Shown here: piece after piece, positions 23,618 to 36,223 of the stretch
Layout: every line of letters begins with the position of its first letter
How positions within the stretch are numbered: the first letter of the stretch is position 1
Source: Meghimatium bilineatum
Lineage: Eukaryota > Mollusca > Gastropoda > Stylommatophora > Philomycidae
Length of the DNA stretch: 64,000 bases
Direction: 5' to 3'
Assembly: GCA_034231615.1 (NCBI GenBank)
Contig: CM067318.1
Span: 33,541,909 to 33,605,908, forward strand
Position numbers and translations under genes: made by a program
Notes under the pieces: model-generated
What the model saw: only the letters and a program-made list of their open reading frames with translations
Databases searched by the model: none
Told to the model about the DNA's origin: nothing

Positions 23618-24570
23618 TCGCTTAATTTAGTCTGACTTAAAAACAGCAGTTGGCAGACTTATTAATGTTATTCCTTTGTAAATATGTGTGCTCCTGGCCG
23701 CAATGCGGTGTGAATTTTGATAAATAGTTTCGCTGTATGGATAATGTGCAAGGTGGACACTGATTCTGATTGCTATCGATTTCTGAATAAATATGTATCG
23801 ATATCCTAAATACCATTACCCAGAGCCCACTTAAGTCTTTACTACATAAATTGAGACTAATTGTGGATACTTGCAGCATCTGCTGTAGAAATAACTATAC
23901 TGTGCTGCAATTCACTTTACTCAATAAGAGAATGACATAAAATAGTGTTTTTTTCATATATGTTGTTGCATCAATGACACCATGCAGATGCGCACTAAAT
24001 ATCCATAATTCTTGTCGCCATAGCGTCACAAGCAACATAAGTTATTGCACATCGACGTTATAGACTCCCTGTAGTTCGAATGTCGGAAAGTGTTGTGTCA
24101 CAGTTTATAGAGTCAATGATTTATATTTTCTTTTCGGACACCAACACCTGTAATCAATAAGCATTGTGAGTGTATTTGTCCTAACGGCTGAAATATGTTT
24201 TCTGATCTGTCCTCACTTTTCTCCAGCCCAAATTGTCATAAGAAGTTCAACCTTTCCTAGCTTTTACTTTTATGTCCCCCATGACTAGCAACATGTTTGT
24301 TAATTTCACTGTTTTTAACATAATGTGTAGTAGTCGTAGTAGTTCTCTAATCCGAATTCGGTGTCGCCTGTTTGTTTGTTTGTTTGTGTACTAATGGTTT
24401 TGCCTCATATGGTCGAAGCCCGCCTATTTCAACCTAGGACTGCTGTCCAAATCGGTTATATCATGGCGTTTGGTGACCTTTGTTGCTTGTGGTAGTGTCG
24501 CTTGTAGTTTGTGCATACGTTTATATGCATGGCCTTATCAGTGTTGACAGACGGTCTGTAGCAAGCATAT
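23618..24570. other. No gene recognised
   Basis: AT-rich sequence without a recognisable ORF or tandem array. Confidence 0.45.
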
Positions 24571-24574
24571 AGCA

Positions 24575-24655
24575 GACGGAGATAATCTGGCACGAGTCGA
24601 ACATGACCAAACACCTTTCATGACTAAAGTATCCAATCCACGAGCGATTTACTGT
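24575..24655 (-). repeat. tRNA-like sequence
   Basis: Minus strand: TCGCTCGTGGATTGGATAC (A-box-like), a CTTT-AGTCATG-AAAG hairpin in the anticodon-arm position, then GGTCATGTTCGACTCGTG (B-box-like). It probably descends from a tRNA or SINE; acceptor pairing is not evident. Confidence 0.4.
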
Positions 24656-25044
24656 GTTGCAGAATATGCATGGGAAACTTTCATCGGTGGACAGTTGCAC
24701 CTACGTCCAAACATGTTTCTTCTGTTCTACTCGGTATTGAATTCTCAAATGTCTTAGCACCCATTCTCAGGATTCTTCTCCAAGTGACACGATCTTCGGC
24801 CAGCTTCTCTCAGTTGTCACAAGCGATGACATATGCATTTATTGACGATTTGCACACCTCTTTGTATCATAACTTTGACCTGCCTGTTCTTTTATCACAC
24901 CGTGCAAGGTACCCGTACGATATTTGATTTGGGATGCGGCTGTTGTTCTTCCTTTGGATAAGCTCAAGCCATACGAATATTATGTGACTGAGTGTGGAAA
25001 TATTGTCGGAAAACTGTTCACTGCAGAGTCTCATTTATGGTTGT

Positions 25045-25635
25045 CTCGTTTTCTGTAGGACCTCATTGTTGGAAGTCTGGCTATCGGCAGGACGTTATTG
25101 TTGGAACCTGGCACTCTACAGGAAATCATTGGAAGCATGGCTCTCTGTAAGACATCATTGTTGGAAGCATGGTTCTCTGTAAGACATCATTGTTTGAATC
25201 ATGGCTATCTGTAAGACATCATTGTTGGAATCCTGGTTCTCTGTAAGACATCATTGTTTGAAGCATGGCTATCTGTAAGACATCATTGTTGGAAGCCTGG
25301 TTCTCTGTAAGATATCATTGTTGGAAGCATGACAATCTGTAAGACATCATTGTTGGAAGCATGGCTCTCTGTTAGACATTATTGTTGGAAGCATAGCTCT
25401 CTGTAAGACATCATTGTTGGAAGCCTGGTTCTCTGTAAGACATCATTGTTTGAATCATGGCTATCTGTAAGACATCATTGTTGGAAGCATGGCCCTCTGT
25501 AAGACATTATTGTTGGAAGCATGGCTCTCTGTAAGACATTGTTGGAAGCCTGAATCTCTGTAAGACATCATTTTTGGAAGAATAGCTCTCTGTAAGACAT
25601 CATTGTTGGAAGCCTTGTTCTCTGCAGGACGTTTT
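25045..25635. repeat. 32-bp minisatellite, about 18 copies
   Basis: Units of GTAAGACATCATTGTTGGAA plus GCATGGCTCTCT. Two variant classes (GCATGGCT and CCTGGTTC) are interspersed. Confidence 0.95.
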
Positions 25636-25639
25636 TGTT

Positions 25640-27860
25640 TGTAACATTGTCTGGTTACTTTCTATTAAACATTTGTTTCTGAGACATTGTACATGAACGA
25701 TATTGCATGTTTACTCTTGTATGGAGATTATTTGAGAGATATTTGTGTACAATCACTAGAGCAGTTGGTCTTGCTGTGATCTGTAACAATATCACTATAT
25801 ATTGTATGTCCAGTAACCATTGATATCTTTTTTTTTCTATAAATTACTTTTGATACAACTCCTACACCTCGTCCATGGATATATCCTTCTAAATGTGTAC
25901 ACGTATTCCTTTCGCGCGTAAACCTAAACCTGTCCATATGGTTCTGCGATTCCTAGTATACCTACATGTACAGCTTCTGTTGTTACAGCTAAGTTTTCTA
26001 CCTTGTATAATTGATGTATCGTTCTGATGTTGCATATGGACATTATAGGATTGCTCTTCTACGGCGTTCAGCAGCAATTTATCCATATTCCCTGAATACA
26101 TCTGTTGTTTGCAGCACACTTTTCTGTTTTGTTGCAGGAACCGTTGACCGATGTTTATTAACCAGTTTTCATTCGGGGATCACAGACAGTTTGTATACAC
26201 ATGAACATTCCCAAGTGTTGATTGAATTCCAGACTAAAAATTAACGTTTTACTTAACTATCTAGTTGTTGTTTTTTTTGTATGAATCAGAAATAGATAGC
26301 TCGCAACTTGGAACGCAATTAAATTATGTACATTCCTACTGAAATCCAACACGAACAAAGTCAGGGTTCCTACAAGATGGGAACACATTTGACATTTCTG
26401 CTTCAAGTATCAACTATCTACACCACGAAACAGTTCCAATTAACACAAAGTAACAAAGAAAACACATGTAAAAACATAAATAAAATAGCATATGCTAGTT
26501 TATAAGTCATTTATTAACAGATGTACATATGTACATAAGTGTGTGTACAACAGTTTCACTCTTTATACAACACTCAAATGTACATACTGAATATATGCAA
26601 GTCTATGTTTTGTGATCTGAAAATGTAGTGAATAATAACTTATTGTCTGTGTTTACATTCATTTCACATATAATAATTATCAAACCATTTCATAAAAACG
26701 TCTTACAAATTCACACACTAGAACTTCTCATTATACTCTAGTAAGCGTAACGGGCTAGCCATTGTTAGACTTGAACTGTCAGTATTGCTCTGTAATAGAA
26801 GATGCACTTATACCGAGTACACACATTGCGCTCGTGTACTAAATATTTGTTGAACTAGTTTCAAATATCTGCGGTGTAATGACATTCGACATCTAATAAT
26901 TCTGTTCCGATTGTGAGATGGCACTGAAGTAAATCAGTATTTCATTAGCCATGTTTTTATTCAAACTATTAATATCTTTCAGTCAAGCCATTACCTTAAA
27001 TATACAGAACTGAGTGTGTCGTCGTCTCAAGGTATTTTGGCTTCCTGAGAAAGATCTGTCCACCCAATGTCTTTAGAAAACAAAACACATTCATTTGAGC
27101 TGTAGAATCCTGGAGATGTCTATGTGCTTCTCCAACCTGGTCATACATCACCGCCTAGCTTAGTAGATGGTAAAGTGTGCCACTATTTGTAGAATATTAA
27201 CATTAATCATCAATAACTCTGAGACCGTATTCGTCATTGTGATATTCTTTCCAAATTGTTACTATCCCTCTGCAAAGTTTACAAATTCAATGCCAAAATG
27301 TGGAAGGTAACAAAAGCTACTCCTAATATATATTTTTACTGTTTCTATCATATTCTACCTCGTAGGTGGGCCGCATACAAACAAGAAATGGTATAATAAG
27401 TAAAATATATAAACAGACTGCAGCATGTAATCACTGCTTAAACTGCTTATATGGACGTCTCGACACTACTTGTCACCATGAAATTTGAGAAAACAATTAA
27501 CGTTTTTTTAATAATGTATCTCTTATGGTGCGGAACGCATCTTTCAACCGCTAACGTCAGTCTGCTTTGGTTATATCAACAACATTTACCATACAAAATA
27601 ATGTAGGTTGTGATTCGGTGAAATTAAGCCACATCACATTCCGTTCTTCGGACTACATTCTGCTAGCAGTAGAAGTTTGAAATCAGACCAGATACAGAAC
27701 ACAGAGAAACGCTATGAGGTGACAGATGTATACAAAAAATGTGTGTAACTTGTCTTCGCTTTAGTCCAAATACAGCACAAGATAACGTTCAGATACCACT
27801 GCCATCAAACATAACATAATAATGTGTCTATAATTCAACATTTACACCACTTCCAGGGCG
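25640..27860. other. No coding recognised; possible minus-strand 3' UTR
   Basis: Repeat-poor compared with its surroundings. An AATAAA on the minus strand near 26508-26513 could be a poly(A) signal for the exon-like frame at 27869. A short stretch at 27640-27665 (CATTCCGTTCTTCGGACTAC) matches 57333-57357, in the LINE 3' flank. Confidence 0.3.
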
Positions 27861-27868
27861 CCTGTCAC

Positions 27869-28066
27869 TTAGAAAATCCAAGTGTGTCGCAAAACCAACA
27901 AAGGTGCTCGAATCGCTGAGAAATAACAAATCTCAGAAGCACAGATAAAACGTGCTGCCCAAAAAGAGAAAACAGCACAAAGAAATCCAACCCTGATCAC
28001 AGGTGTCCCAAATATGGCATGTGATTCTATGACAGGATTGGATTCTTCAGCCATTTCCGCACGTAC
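27869..28066 (-). other. Possible terminal exon, unrecognised product
   Basis: On the minus strand a strong acceptor (TTTCATCTTTCAG) precedes a 66-codon open frame starting VRAEMAEESNPVIES and ending in a stop at 27869. The acceptor region is itself duplicated about 54 bp upstream. The product matches no family I know. It could be a chance frame. Confidence 0.25.
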
Positions 28067-29274
28067 CTGAAAGATGAAACAACACAATTCTGAAACTGTC
28101 GTCATCACTTCCGCACACACTAGAAAGATGAAACAACACAAGTCTGAGGTTGTCGTCATACTGTGCGATTATAGCAATTAATCAATCAATTCATAATTAT
28201 GTTTCACTGCTAAAATCAGCAATACTCTGAGGTGGAGTACACATGTTATACTAGACGTATTTCATTCTGACTGAATGTACAATGTCCTTCTAACAATTCT
28301 CCAACGTAACAACAGCAATATTTATACCTTGCCTCACTTCTGTAGATGTTTTGAGAAAAGTTGTAGCTAAATCATATTTTCCATCAGCAATATCGTTATC
28401 ACTGGCAATAGATCAAGAACAAGTCAAGTTCAATAACTCACTGAAGTTCATCACAACCTGAAAGAATAAACATGATTCAGGGCAATGTTATACAATCTCA
28501 ATCAAATAGTTAGATAAACAAACTGGGAGGAAATTTACTAGCCGTGCAAGTTATCTCACTTCACCTCTATAGTAGTGACGTCAGATGTCATATTTTACCT
28601 GGCCATATTTGGAGAGTACGTACATTGATTGTGACATGGTTATTTCATGATCGTTGTTTGGTTAATGACATTGATAAAACAGAAATTGCAAGAGGCTAAT
28701 GACAGTGTGTGGTCAAGGTATAATAACACAAAATAATGATTGAGTCAATATCAACAATCATTCGATGAGAATTTAAAATACATTTTAAATATACATCTCG
28801 AGGGATGGGGTGGGCTGTCTATAAATTACGACAACAGTTTTCAGCTACGATTTGACACGCTTCCACTCCCTTATCCCCAACTGTCCAAACTTCATGGGCC
28901 CACCTTTTTCATAACGGTTAAATTATGTTAGTCCCCCCCCCCCTTTTTTTAAAGTTTACGATCACAAAAGACAAACTGAAGAAAAGATAAAATAACTGCA
29001 TTAACTATTTCAAAGTCCAGCATAACCACATAAAATGAATGTGCATTTACCTGTTTGAACCAGCTCCGTACATATTTGATCGAAACGGGAAGAGAAGGTT
29101 ACTCGAAAACAAGCTAATAACCTCATTTCTATGGGGTTTTTTTCTGTTTTTTGGAGGTTCACTATATTTTTTGTTTACTTTCTTATTTTATAATTTTATA
29201 AAATTACTCATTGTAATAATTATTTGATAAAGGGAGTGGTAGTTTAAACCAGCGACATTACAACTTTATCCTTG

Positions 29275-29598
29275 TGTTGCTTCACTTCATGTATCAACAA
29301 GGAAACATTCACTTCATGTATCAACAAGGAAACATTCACTTCAAGTATCAACAAGGAAACATTCACTTCAAGTATCAACAAGGAAACATTCACTTCATGT
29401 ATCAACAAGAAAACATTCACTTCATGTATCAACAAGGAAACATTCACTTCATGTATCAACAAGGAAACATTCACTTCATGTATCAACAAGGAAATATTCA
29501 CTTCATGTATCAACAAGGAAATATTCACATCATGTATCAACAAGGAAACATTCACTTCATGTATCAACAAGGAAACATTCACTTCATGTATTAACAAA
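29275..29598. repeat. 27-bp minisatellite, 12 copies
   Basis: Units of AAGGAAACATTCACTTCATG plus TATCAAC are almost identical. The period is a multiple of three, so 9-residue repeats appear open on both strands. Confidence 0.95.
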
Positions 29599-29784
29599 TC
29601 TGAAAGAAGAGATGGCATAGTTGGGCCAAAGGTTACGCTGTACTCATGGTAAGACGTGCTATTCCTAATATACTGTCGCACAATAATGTCTCTCCAGCAA
29701 TGCAGTCAATTAATAGTGTGTAGTGACTGTGACATGACTTAATGTACTCATTACGGAATGTATGGTGACTTTGGGATGACCATC

Positions 29785-32190
29785 TATCTATACGATTTGG
29801 CCCTTGTTTGCGTTGCGGCGTCAGGGGTAGATGAGTTTTCTGAAGATGGCCTTCCAGTGAGCTGTTTGTAGCCGTGATCATCGTTTCTAATTGTATCTTT
29901 TAATGATACTCCAAGTATTCTTTGTGGACATGTAATTTCTGCTGTCACTATTTTTCTGTTGTCGTGTGCTGTCATTGTCCAAATTTGGCACTGGTAGCAC
30001 AGTGATGGGAGAAAGATAGTCTGGTATAATGCAACTTTAGTGTCTATGTTTACATTTTTATTCTTAAAAATACTTGTCATCTGTCCTAGGATCTGGTATG
30101 TTTTGTTGCATCTATTTTGTATCTCTATACGGTTTTTTTCCTTCACTCGATATACTGCGGTCTAAGTAAGTGAACTCCTTTACATGTTTAAGGTGTTTAT
30201 TATCGATGGAGATTGTGATATTTCTATCCTTTTTACCTATTGCCATTATTTTGGTCTGTTTAATATTAATCTTCATGTAGAATTTGTTACATATTGTGTG
30301 AAGTCTGTTCATATATTCTTGCAATTGTTCTTCTGATGTCGCTATTAGTACTTGGTCATATTCAAAGAGTAGTTAGTTTAATGTGTCGTTGATGTTATCT
30401 TCTTCGTTGGTACTTGATAGTTTCAAATGTCGTAGATTTTGTTATAAAAAGTAGAGCGAATATGAACACTCTTGGCGAACTCTTGATTGGGTTTGAAAAA
30501 TATTGGACACTCCTGCATTTGCTCTTACTTCACATTGGCTATTAGTATAAATACCCTTGTATATTGATTAAATGTTCTAGTACTCCATATATTGATTAAA
30601 TGTTCTAGTACTCCATATATTGATAGTGTTTTCCATAGTTGTTGTCTGTCTACTCTTTTGAAGGCATTTCCTGGTCGACGAATGCTGTGTATAATTCTTT
30701 GTTTTTTTCTGTGCCTCTTTCTGTTAGTTGTCCAAGTGTAAAGCTATCATCCGTACAGCTTATTTTCTTACGGAAGTCCATTTTGATGTTTTTAAGTTGT
30801 GGTTCAATGTATGTTCGTAATCGTTGTTCTAATATTATGTTAAAAATGTTTCCTGTGTGCCTTAGTTAGGATATCCTTCTGTATTTTGTGCAATCTCTCT
30901 TACTGCTTTTCCCCCCTTCATTATGGGAATGATTGTAGCGTCTCCAGTCTTCTTGTGTTTCTTGTTGCTTCCATATTACATTGCAAAGTCTGTGTAGTTA
31001 TTTTTTCCCGCTCTCTGCTGCTGCTTTTATAAGTTCTGTTTTTATGTTATTAGAGCCTGCTGCTTTGTTTATTTCCTGTTCTATTTCCGATAGCAGTATA
31101 TTTGGTTCTAGAACGGCTGATGTAGTGTTTATTGTTGTGCTTACATCTCCTTCCTTTAGGTTCAGTAGTTATTTGAAATATTGTTGCCACTTTTTCATTA
31201 TTTGCTTCGGTTCTTTTAGTGCATTACCGTTTTCGTCATTTTCTATTTCTGATGGCTCATAAATATCATCTTTGTTACTCATGTGTTCAATTTTCTTTTG
31301 CGTATTTTTATAATCTGCATTGAGCATGTCTCCATATCCTTTCGATGAGTTTATTTGGGGCAGTTTTAATGACTTTCTTGGTTTTTGTTTTTGTTGTCTG
31401 GTATTCTATGTAATCTACTTAGTTTTTACTTTTGACCCATCTGTTATATTTCTTTTTCTTTTCTCAAGTGAAATTTTTTGACTTCTTCATTCCACCATGC
31501 TGTTATTTTTAGTTTATTTACACTGTCGTTCCTGTATCCGCATGATTCTCCCGCTGCTTGTGGGATATCGTATTTCAAAAATTTCCATTCTTCTTTTGTT
31601 GTTGTAGTAATTACTGTTAATTTCTTTTTCTGTTATTTTTGGGTGTGTTATGCTACGTACCATGTCGTACCATGTATTGCATTTTTTTTCTTTGTTGTTG
31701 TGTTTCTTGTTTCTCTTTCTGTTTGTTTTTACAGCTATTATTACTATTTTATGGCTGGTGTCTACACGCATATTTTATGTCGCTCTTGCGTCTGTTTTTG
31801 TTTCAGTACTATTATTTCGTCTGTTGGTTCTTCTTGTTAATATGAAGTCTGGCTTTTGTAGTTTAAATTATTCTACTTATGTCAGTTGGGAACGTGGGAT
31901 TCTCTGTGCTTAAATACTGTGTTAGTAATAAATAGGTTGTGCTGAATACACATTTCAATGAAACTGTAGTCATTGTCATTTGTCTTGTTTATTTTGTGTC
32001 CGTACGGTCCAATGTATTCTTATGTCCCATAATTTTCTGCGCGTTGAAATCTCCTAGTTCGAATAGGTGTCCTTCTGTGTTGTTGTTGTTTATCATAGCA
32101 TTTTAGTTATCAAAAAATTATTTCCTTTCCGTTTCTTTGTTGTGTGCATTACAGGGTGCGTAAATTTGGATGAATGATATGTTTTCGTTG
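29785..32190 (-). pseudogene. LINE ORF2 with endonuclease, RT and C-terminus (most complete copy)
   Basis: Reading the minus strand from 32190: ISFIQIYAPCNAHNKE and, at about 32055-32040, LGDFNAQ are APE-type endonuclease signatures. FIEMCIQHNLFITNTVFKH follows. Near 31100-31020 comes EIEQEINKAAGSNNIKTELI, the RT lead-in. Near 30320-30150 come MKINIKQTKIMAIGK and the FTYLDRSIS block. Then SLCYQCQIWTM, and the tail STPDAATQTRAKSYR at 29790. The order EN-RT-C-terminus is that of a RTE-type ORF2. Frames are broken many times, and the start of the endonuclease is missing. It is inactive but useful as a reference for the shorter fragments. Confidence 0.85.
30559..30625. repeat. Direct duplication of ~37 bp inside the LINE
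   Basis: ATTGATTAAATGTTCTAGTA plus CTCCATAT is repeated in tandem within the RT region, a later tandem duplication in the dead copy. Confidence 0.8.
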
Positions 32191-32410
32191 TGGAATGACT
32201 TAATGCACTAAATTCAGATTGTGTAGTAACTGTGGAATAACTTAGTGTGAAACTTACTAGCGGTCACATTTAATCTGGTGATGTCCTGTCCTGGATTGAA
32301 ATTGTTTGCCTACTCCTATTATTCTCTGGACAATATGCTTGACTGTATTAAATTCCATAACTTGCAGGAGGTCTAAAGATACAACGAGTAATTTACCTTG
32401 AAGCAATTAT

Positions 32411-32740
32411 ATGGATTTTGTCACGGCATTTAGACACTTAAGCACCAACTCCAATGGAAGACCTATGAACAGGACTCCCATTCGTGATGTTGTTGAATAT
32501 TCTCGTGATTCTCGATGGTCATTACTTATATACTTTAAGTCGCATGCCAAAAATATCCAAGGCCGACCAACAGATGGCATGGAAAACAGCACCTTAGGTC
32601 ACGTTTACGTTTTAGTTGATAGGTCTTCTATTGAAGAAGGTGGTGGCAATTCCTCTAACAAAAGTGTTATTGTACCTCTAACAAATTTCGAGACAGTGAT
32701 AGCTCTAACATTTTATATGAAGACTTCCATTCGACATTAA
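32411..32740 (+). other. Open frame of 109 codons, not recognised
   Basis: The frame has mixed, non-repetitive composition (RHLSTNSNGRPMNRTPIRDV at its start) and covers no known element. No domain, signal peptide or splice context is convincing. The opposite strand is also partly open, which lowers its value. Confidence 0.2.
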
Positions 32741-32784
32741 CAAGCTGCAAATGTACATTCTTGCACTTGTTTAATGTTTCAGGG

Positions 32785-33065
32785 TTTATCTGGATGTTTT
32801 TACTGTTGATGCTTCAAGGTTTATATGGATGTTTTACTGTTGATGTTTGAGGCTTATATTAATGATTTTACTGATGATGTTTAAGGGTTTATATATATAT
32901 ATGTATATATATTTACAGATGATATTTAGGGTTTATATAGATGATTATACTGATGATGGTTGTGTGTTTATATAGATACTTTTTTTTATACATATTTTGA
33001 GGGTTTTATGGATGTTTTTACTGATGATGTGTGAGATATGAATGATTTTTTTTTCTGATGATGAC
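32785..33065. repeat. Degenerate ~40-bp minisatellite
   Basis: Units share GGTTTATATGGATGTTTTAC plus TGATGATGTT, with variable A/T tracts. Confidence 0.7.
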
Positions 33066-33077
33066 ATATTCTAATCA

Positions 33078-33190
33078 TTTTGTTAGCTAGTTGTCAGACC
33101 TTGATTATTTCCATACTCTACATTTCCATTTTGTTAGCTAGTTGTCAGACCTTGATTATTTCCATACTCTACATTTCCACTCTCTACATT
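33078..33190. repeat. ~48-bp direct duplication
   Basis: CATTTTGTTAGCTAGTTGTC and the following ~30 bp occur twice, then a partial third copy. Confidence 0.85.
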
Positions 33191-33244
33191 TCCATACGTG
33201 CTCTCATCAGAGCCGTGGGGTAGATTTTCTCAAAATGATGCAAG

Positions 33245-33535
33245 TCTTTGAAATGTGATCCCTCCTCTAAATAGTTCAAAGAAATGGTTCAAAAGACATA
33301 GAGGATTGACTTCACCGTACTCGGTTTACAATATTTACTCGGTCATTCTCAACGAAGCAACACGCTGTCTGCCGAGAGTACCACTCCTAGCACGTAACTT
33401 CATAGCTGCAAGCGATAATCCACAGGGATCTCCGAAAAATCCCACTTCGTACACAAGACGACACGAGTTGGAGTCGAACCCATGACCTCTTGAACACAAG
33501 ATGAACTATTTAACCACTACGCTAGGTAGATCTCT
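33245..33535 (-). repeat. tRNA-derived SINE
   Basis: The minus strand starts with a good tRNA-like head: A box TAGCGTAGTGGTTAA and B box GGTTCGACTCC about 33 bp later. It continues into a tRNA-unrelated body containing TTTTTCGGAGATC and GCTATGAAGTTACGTGCTAG. That body block recurs at 42576-42640, so this is a dispersed family rather than one tRNA pseudogene. The 3' limit is uncertain because no tail repeat is visible. Confidence 0.7.
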
Positions 33536-33842
33536 AACAATGTTTTGATTAGTGCTGTCTCCAGCGGTCGCCACTCTGCATCATAGCACACCATTGTCCT
33601 GCCTCTATTTAGTATGTTATTATTTTCTGCACATGGTAACTGATGGTTTTCTGCTTAAATAAAAAGCACATCTAACGGTGAGATACGCTCCTGTCAACAT
33701 TGGACATTACTCTAATCTGAATATAACAGAACTGTGATCTTTAAAAATAGTAGAATTCACAGTTGTGATAATCTACAAGAAAACATATATTATTGTCTTC
33801 AATACAATTAACTGGTTGTTGAGACTCTCATATTGTTTATAA

Positions 33843-34072
33843 TTCCAGAGCAGCGTTTCCCAACGTGAGTGCCTACGCCCCACATGGATGCAATTTGATT
33901 TTCAGGGGGGGGGGGCGATTCAGGAGGCAATTATTCCCTACATTGTAGGGAATAATTCAATTTTTGAGCATCACAAATACGTATAAGTTACATAGGGTGG
34001 GGGAACATCAGAATTTATAGAAAGACTTTGTTGGGGCCTGGTAAAAAAAAGGTTGGAAACACTGCTCTAGAG
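33843..34072. mobile_element. hAT-type MITE with 8-bp TSD
   Basis: Terminal inverted repeats CAGCGTTTCCCAAC (33851) and GTTGGAAACACTG (ending 34064) match the CAG-T-TTTCC-CAA termini of many non-autonomous hAT elements. Flanks TTCCAGAG and CTCTAGAG agree at 6 of 8 positions, the size expected for a hAT target duplication. The 214-bp element has no ORF. It contains a long G run and a perfect 14-bp palindrome (33927-33955). Confidence 0.75.
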
Positions 34073-35765
34073 TATGAGTTACTTTGGCCTTATCGTGAAA
34101 ATATAACTAATATTATTTGTTATGAAAACACTTTGGAAATCAATGTTCATGCGTTCCTCTAACATCAACATCCCAAAGGTACAAGTGGTACTGTGTACCT
34201 ATAATCATAAACTGTTTAGATGAAGAAATGAGTAACCTTCTATCGCAGACTTTAGTTGATTCTTGCTGCATCAAAATCAAATGTGAATATTTTTAAAAAT
34301 GGATGGTGTATTCCTCATGAATCTATCATGAACATATCAAAAGTAGATATCATGAGGATGCATATTTTATATACCCTCATGGTATACATCTATTAAAAGA
34401 CAATCGATCTATTAAACTACTGAACTGTCAATTACAATCCTTCCAAGGTAACTCTTTTTAAAAATAGTAAGCTCGAAACAGTGATTGTTTCCCTTATATT
34501 ATTCTCTCGCTCTCAATTTCTCTATTATTATCTCTTAATCTCGGTTAGAGTGAGTTCTTCGCTGGACTTCACGCTGGACTTCACGCTGGACTTCACGCTC
34601 ACAAGACACTACAGAATGTTGTGTGGTCACTAAATTATGAAGGTTTAAGTGCAAGCTGTAGTCTGCCCATAAATTACTTCACAAGTTGGGGGGGGGGGCG
34701 CTGTAAACCGTTGACATTCGTTGACAAAGGGAGTAGGAAATTTGACAAATGTTGTCAATAATCCTGTTTTTTTTCTACAGCAACAACAATAATTGAATAG
34801 GAAACATTTCTGTCAAAATGTGCAATAAAACAGTCTTATACACTTTTCTGATTTAAAAAACCATGTGGACAATGAGGAAGGAGATTTTGACATAATTAAA
34901 CAGGGGTATTCCTAAATGCTTGTTGATGTCCCCCACCCACACACTTTTGAGTGTATCAACAATCACACAATCCCTGAAAGTCCGAGTTTTCCTTTGTGAC
35001 AAACATTCTTTGCTCTCATAATAACTATATCATTTCTGGCAACGCTGTATTTGAAGCCCACCTCCTTTATTTTGGACATGGAAAGAAATAATTGCTCTCA
35101 TTAAAATAGCTAGATCGAGCAGTTTACATTCAATAATTGAATATATTGCCACGATCCATTGCACTCACACTCGATATAGTGGAAGAACCTGCAAACCTAA
35201 CCGTTCTCTTACCTTGAAGATCTGAAGGATAATTCAATTATCAGCAGATTCTTTTAAGGACGTATTCACCATTCAGGATGTTTTACATGTAGTAATATTT
35301 CACAAAACACATGTACGTTTAGTAGTTTGACATTACTTTATGAACGATATAGATTCAGAATTCACTGTTGAGGGTATTGAACCCTCAGAATCTGAATTTT
35401 GGCCGCCACAGAGACGAAAATCGCAATGTCCTGGCACAGAAATGAATGTCATACCCTCTAACTTCGACATCCCTATATCATTAGTCACTTTTCACAAATA
35501 TATCACGGTAATGTTTTTTTCTGATCAAACTCATTGAGTTGCTGAGAATGTAGACATGAATTGCACTCTGATTGACAATGTATTTTAATGCCCTGTTCAA
35601 TGCCATAATTATGCCTTGCTACGTGTAGTGCATATGATAGTCCACCTCTCTAATAGTTTTTCTCCATATCACCATCACTGGTTCAATGCCTGCATATCAG
35701 ATTCAACAGCAAAACTGAAAATATCCCAACATTATCGTGTGTTATTACTACTTCAAGGACTTCCG
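34073..35765. other. No gene recognised
   Basis: Contains a G run at 34689-34699, three CGCTGGACTTCA units near 34560-34600 and a 65-codon frame at 35340 with no convincing family. A GTAAGA donor-like site (minus, 35212) has no credible exon upstream. Confidence 0.4.
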
Positions 35766-35769
35766 GTGA

Positions 35770-36223
35770 AAATGGCGGATAGGTATCCTCGCAGACTCTT
35801 TGCGAGCATGAGTGTATATTCAGTGACTCGATAAGCATGATTGTGAAAGTTAAGGCGGGGTACATTCGGGAACAACGGTTGGATGCAATGAAGAATTCAT
35901 GTGTGCGTAAAGTTACTTTTATTTTTGTGCCGGGACATGCATGAGTCCGGGATAATGAGAGAGCAGATAGTTTGGCCGCACACTCTGCTAAACAGCTGTT
36001 GGTTGAGCGATGGATCTGGAAGACATTCTGAACACCCTATTGGAAAACACATGAACAAATGACTGTGTAGGTGACTATGAGTCGTGTTTCATGACTAGAA
36101 TAAGGAAGCTGTGTTTGAAATGTGGTTTCACTTAAACGTGGGTGAGAAAGAATGATGGTCAATCAGTGGCGTACTTGGACCGTCAGTCAACGTGTAATGG
36201 CGGCTAGACTCAATGAGAGATAT
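35770..36223 (+). pseudogene. RNase H LINE fragment (copy 3), interrupted
   Basis: Aligns with 56726 onward: GCGAGCATG, then the block encoding VTFIFVPGHA and, unlike copies 1 and 2, an unshifted VRDNERADSLAAHS. A Gly codon changed to TGA and later stops disable it. At 36223 it is split by the insertion of another LINE and resumes at 36784-36838 (CACATATGGACCTGTCCGGA). The 5' side is truncated. Confidence 0.8.
36213..36223. repeat. Target-site duplication, left copy
   Basis: ATGAGAGATAT, identical to 36773-36783; the two flank the inserted LINE exactly. Confidence 0.9.

Noticed and set aside
29244..29681. Proteins with SLLIHEVNV or FTSCINKET repeats
   Set aside because: A 27-bp minisatellite with no start context, signal peptide or conserved flanks.
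33460..33535. Functional tRNA gene on the minus strand
   Set aside because: The A and B boxes are good, but the acceptor stem does not pair and the sequence runs into a repeated SINE body.
35195..35232. Micro-exon ending at CTTCAAG|GTAAGA on the minus strand
   Set aside because: A good donor, but no open exon of useful length and no second supporting signal.
35340..35580. Possible piggyBac-like transposase fragment (GIEPSESEFW ... MFFSDQTH)
   Set aside because: Only a vague resemblance to the start of piggyBac transposases; no catalytic Asp context and no terminal repeats.
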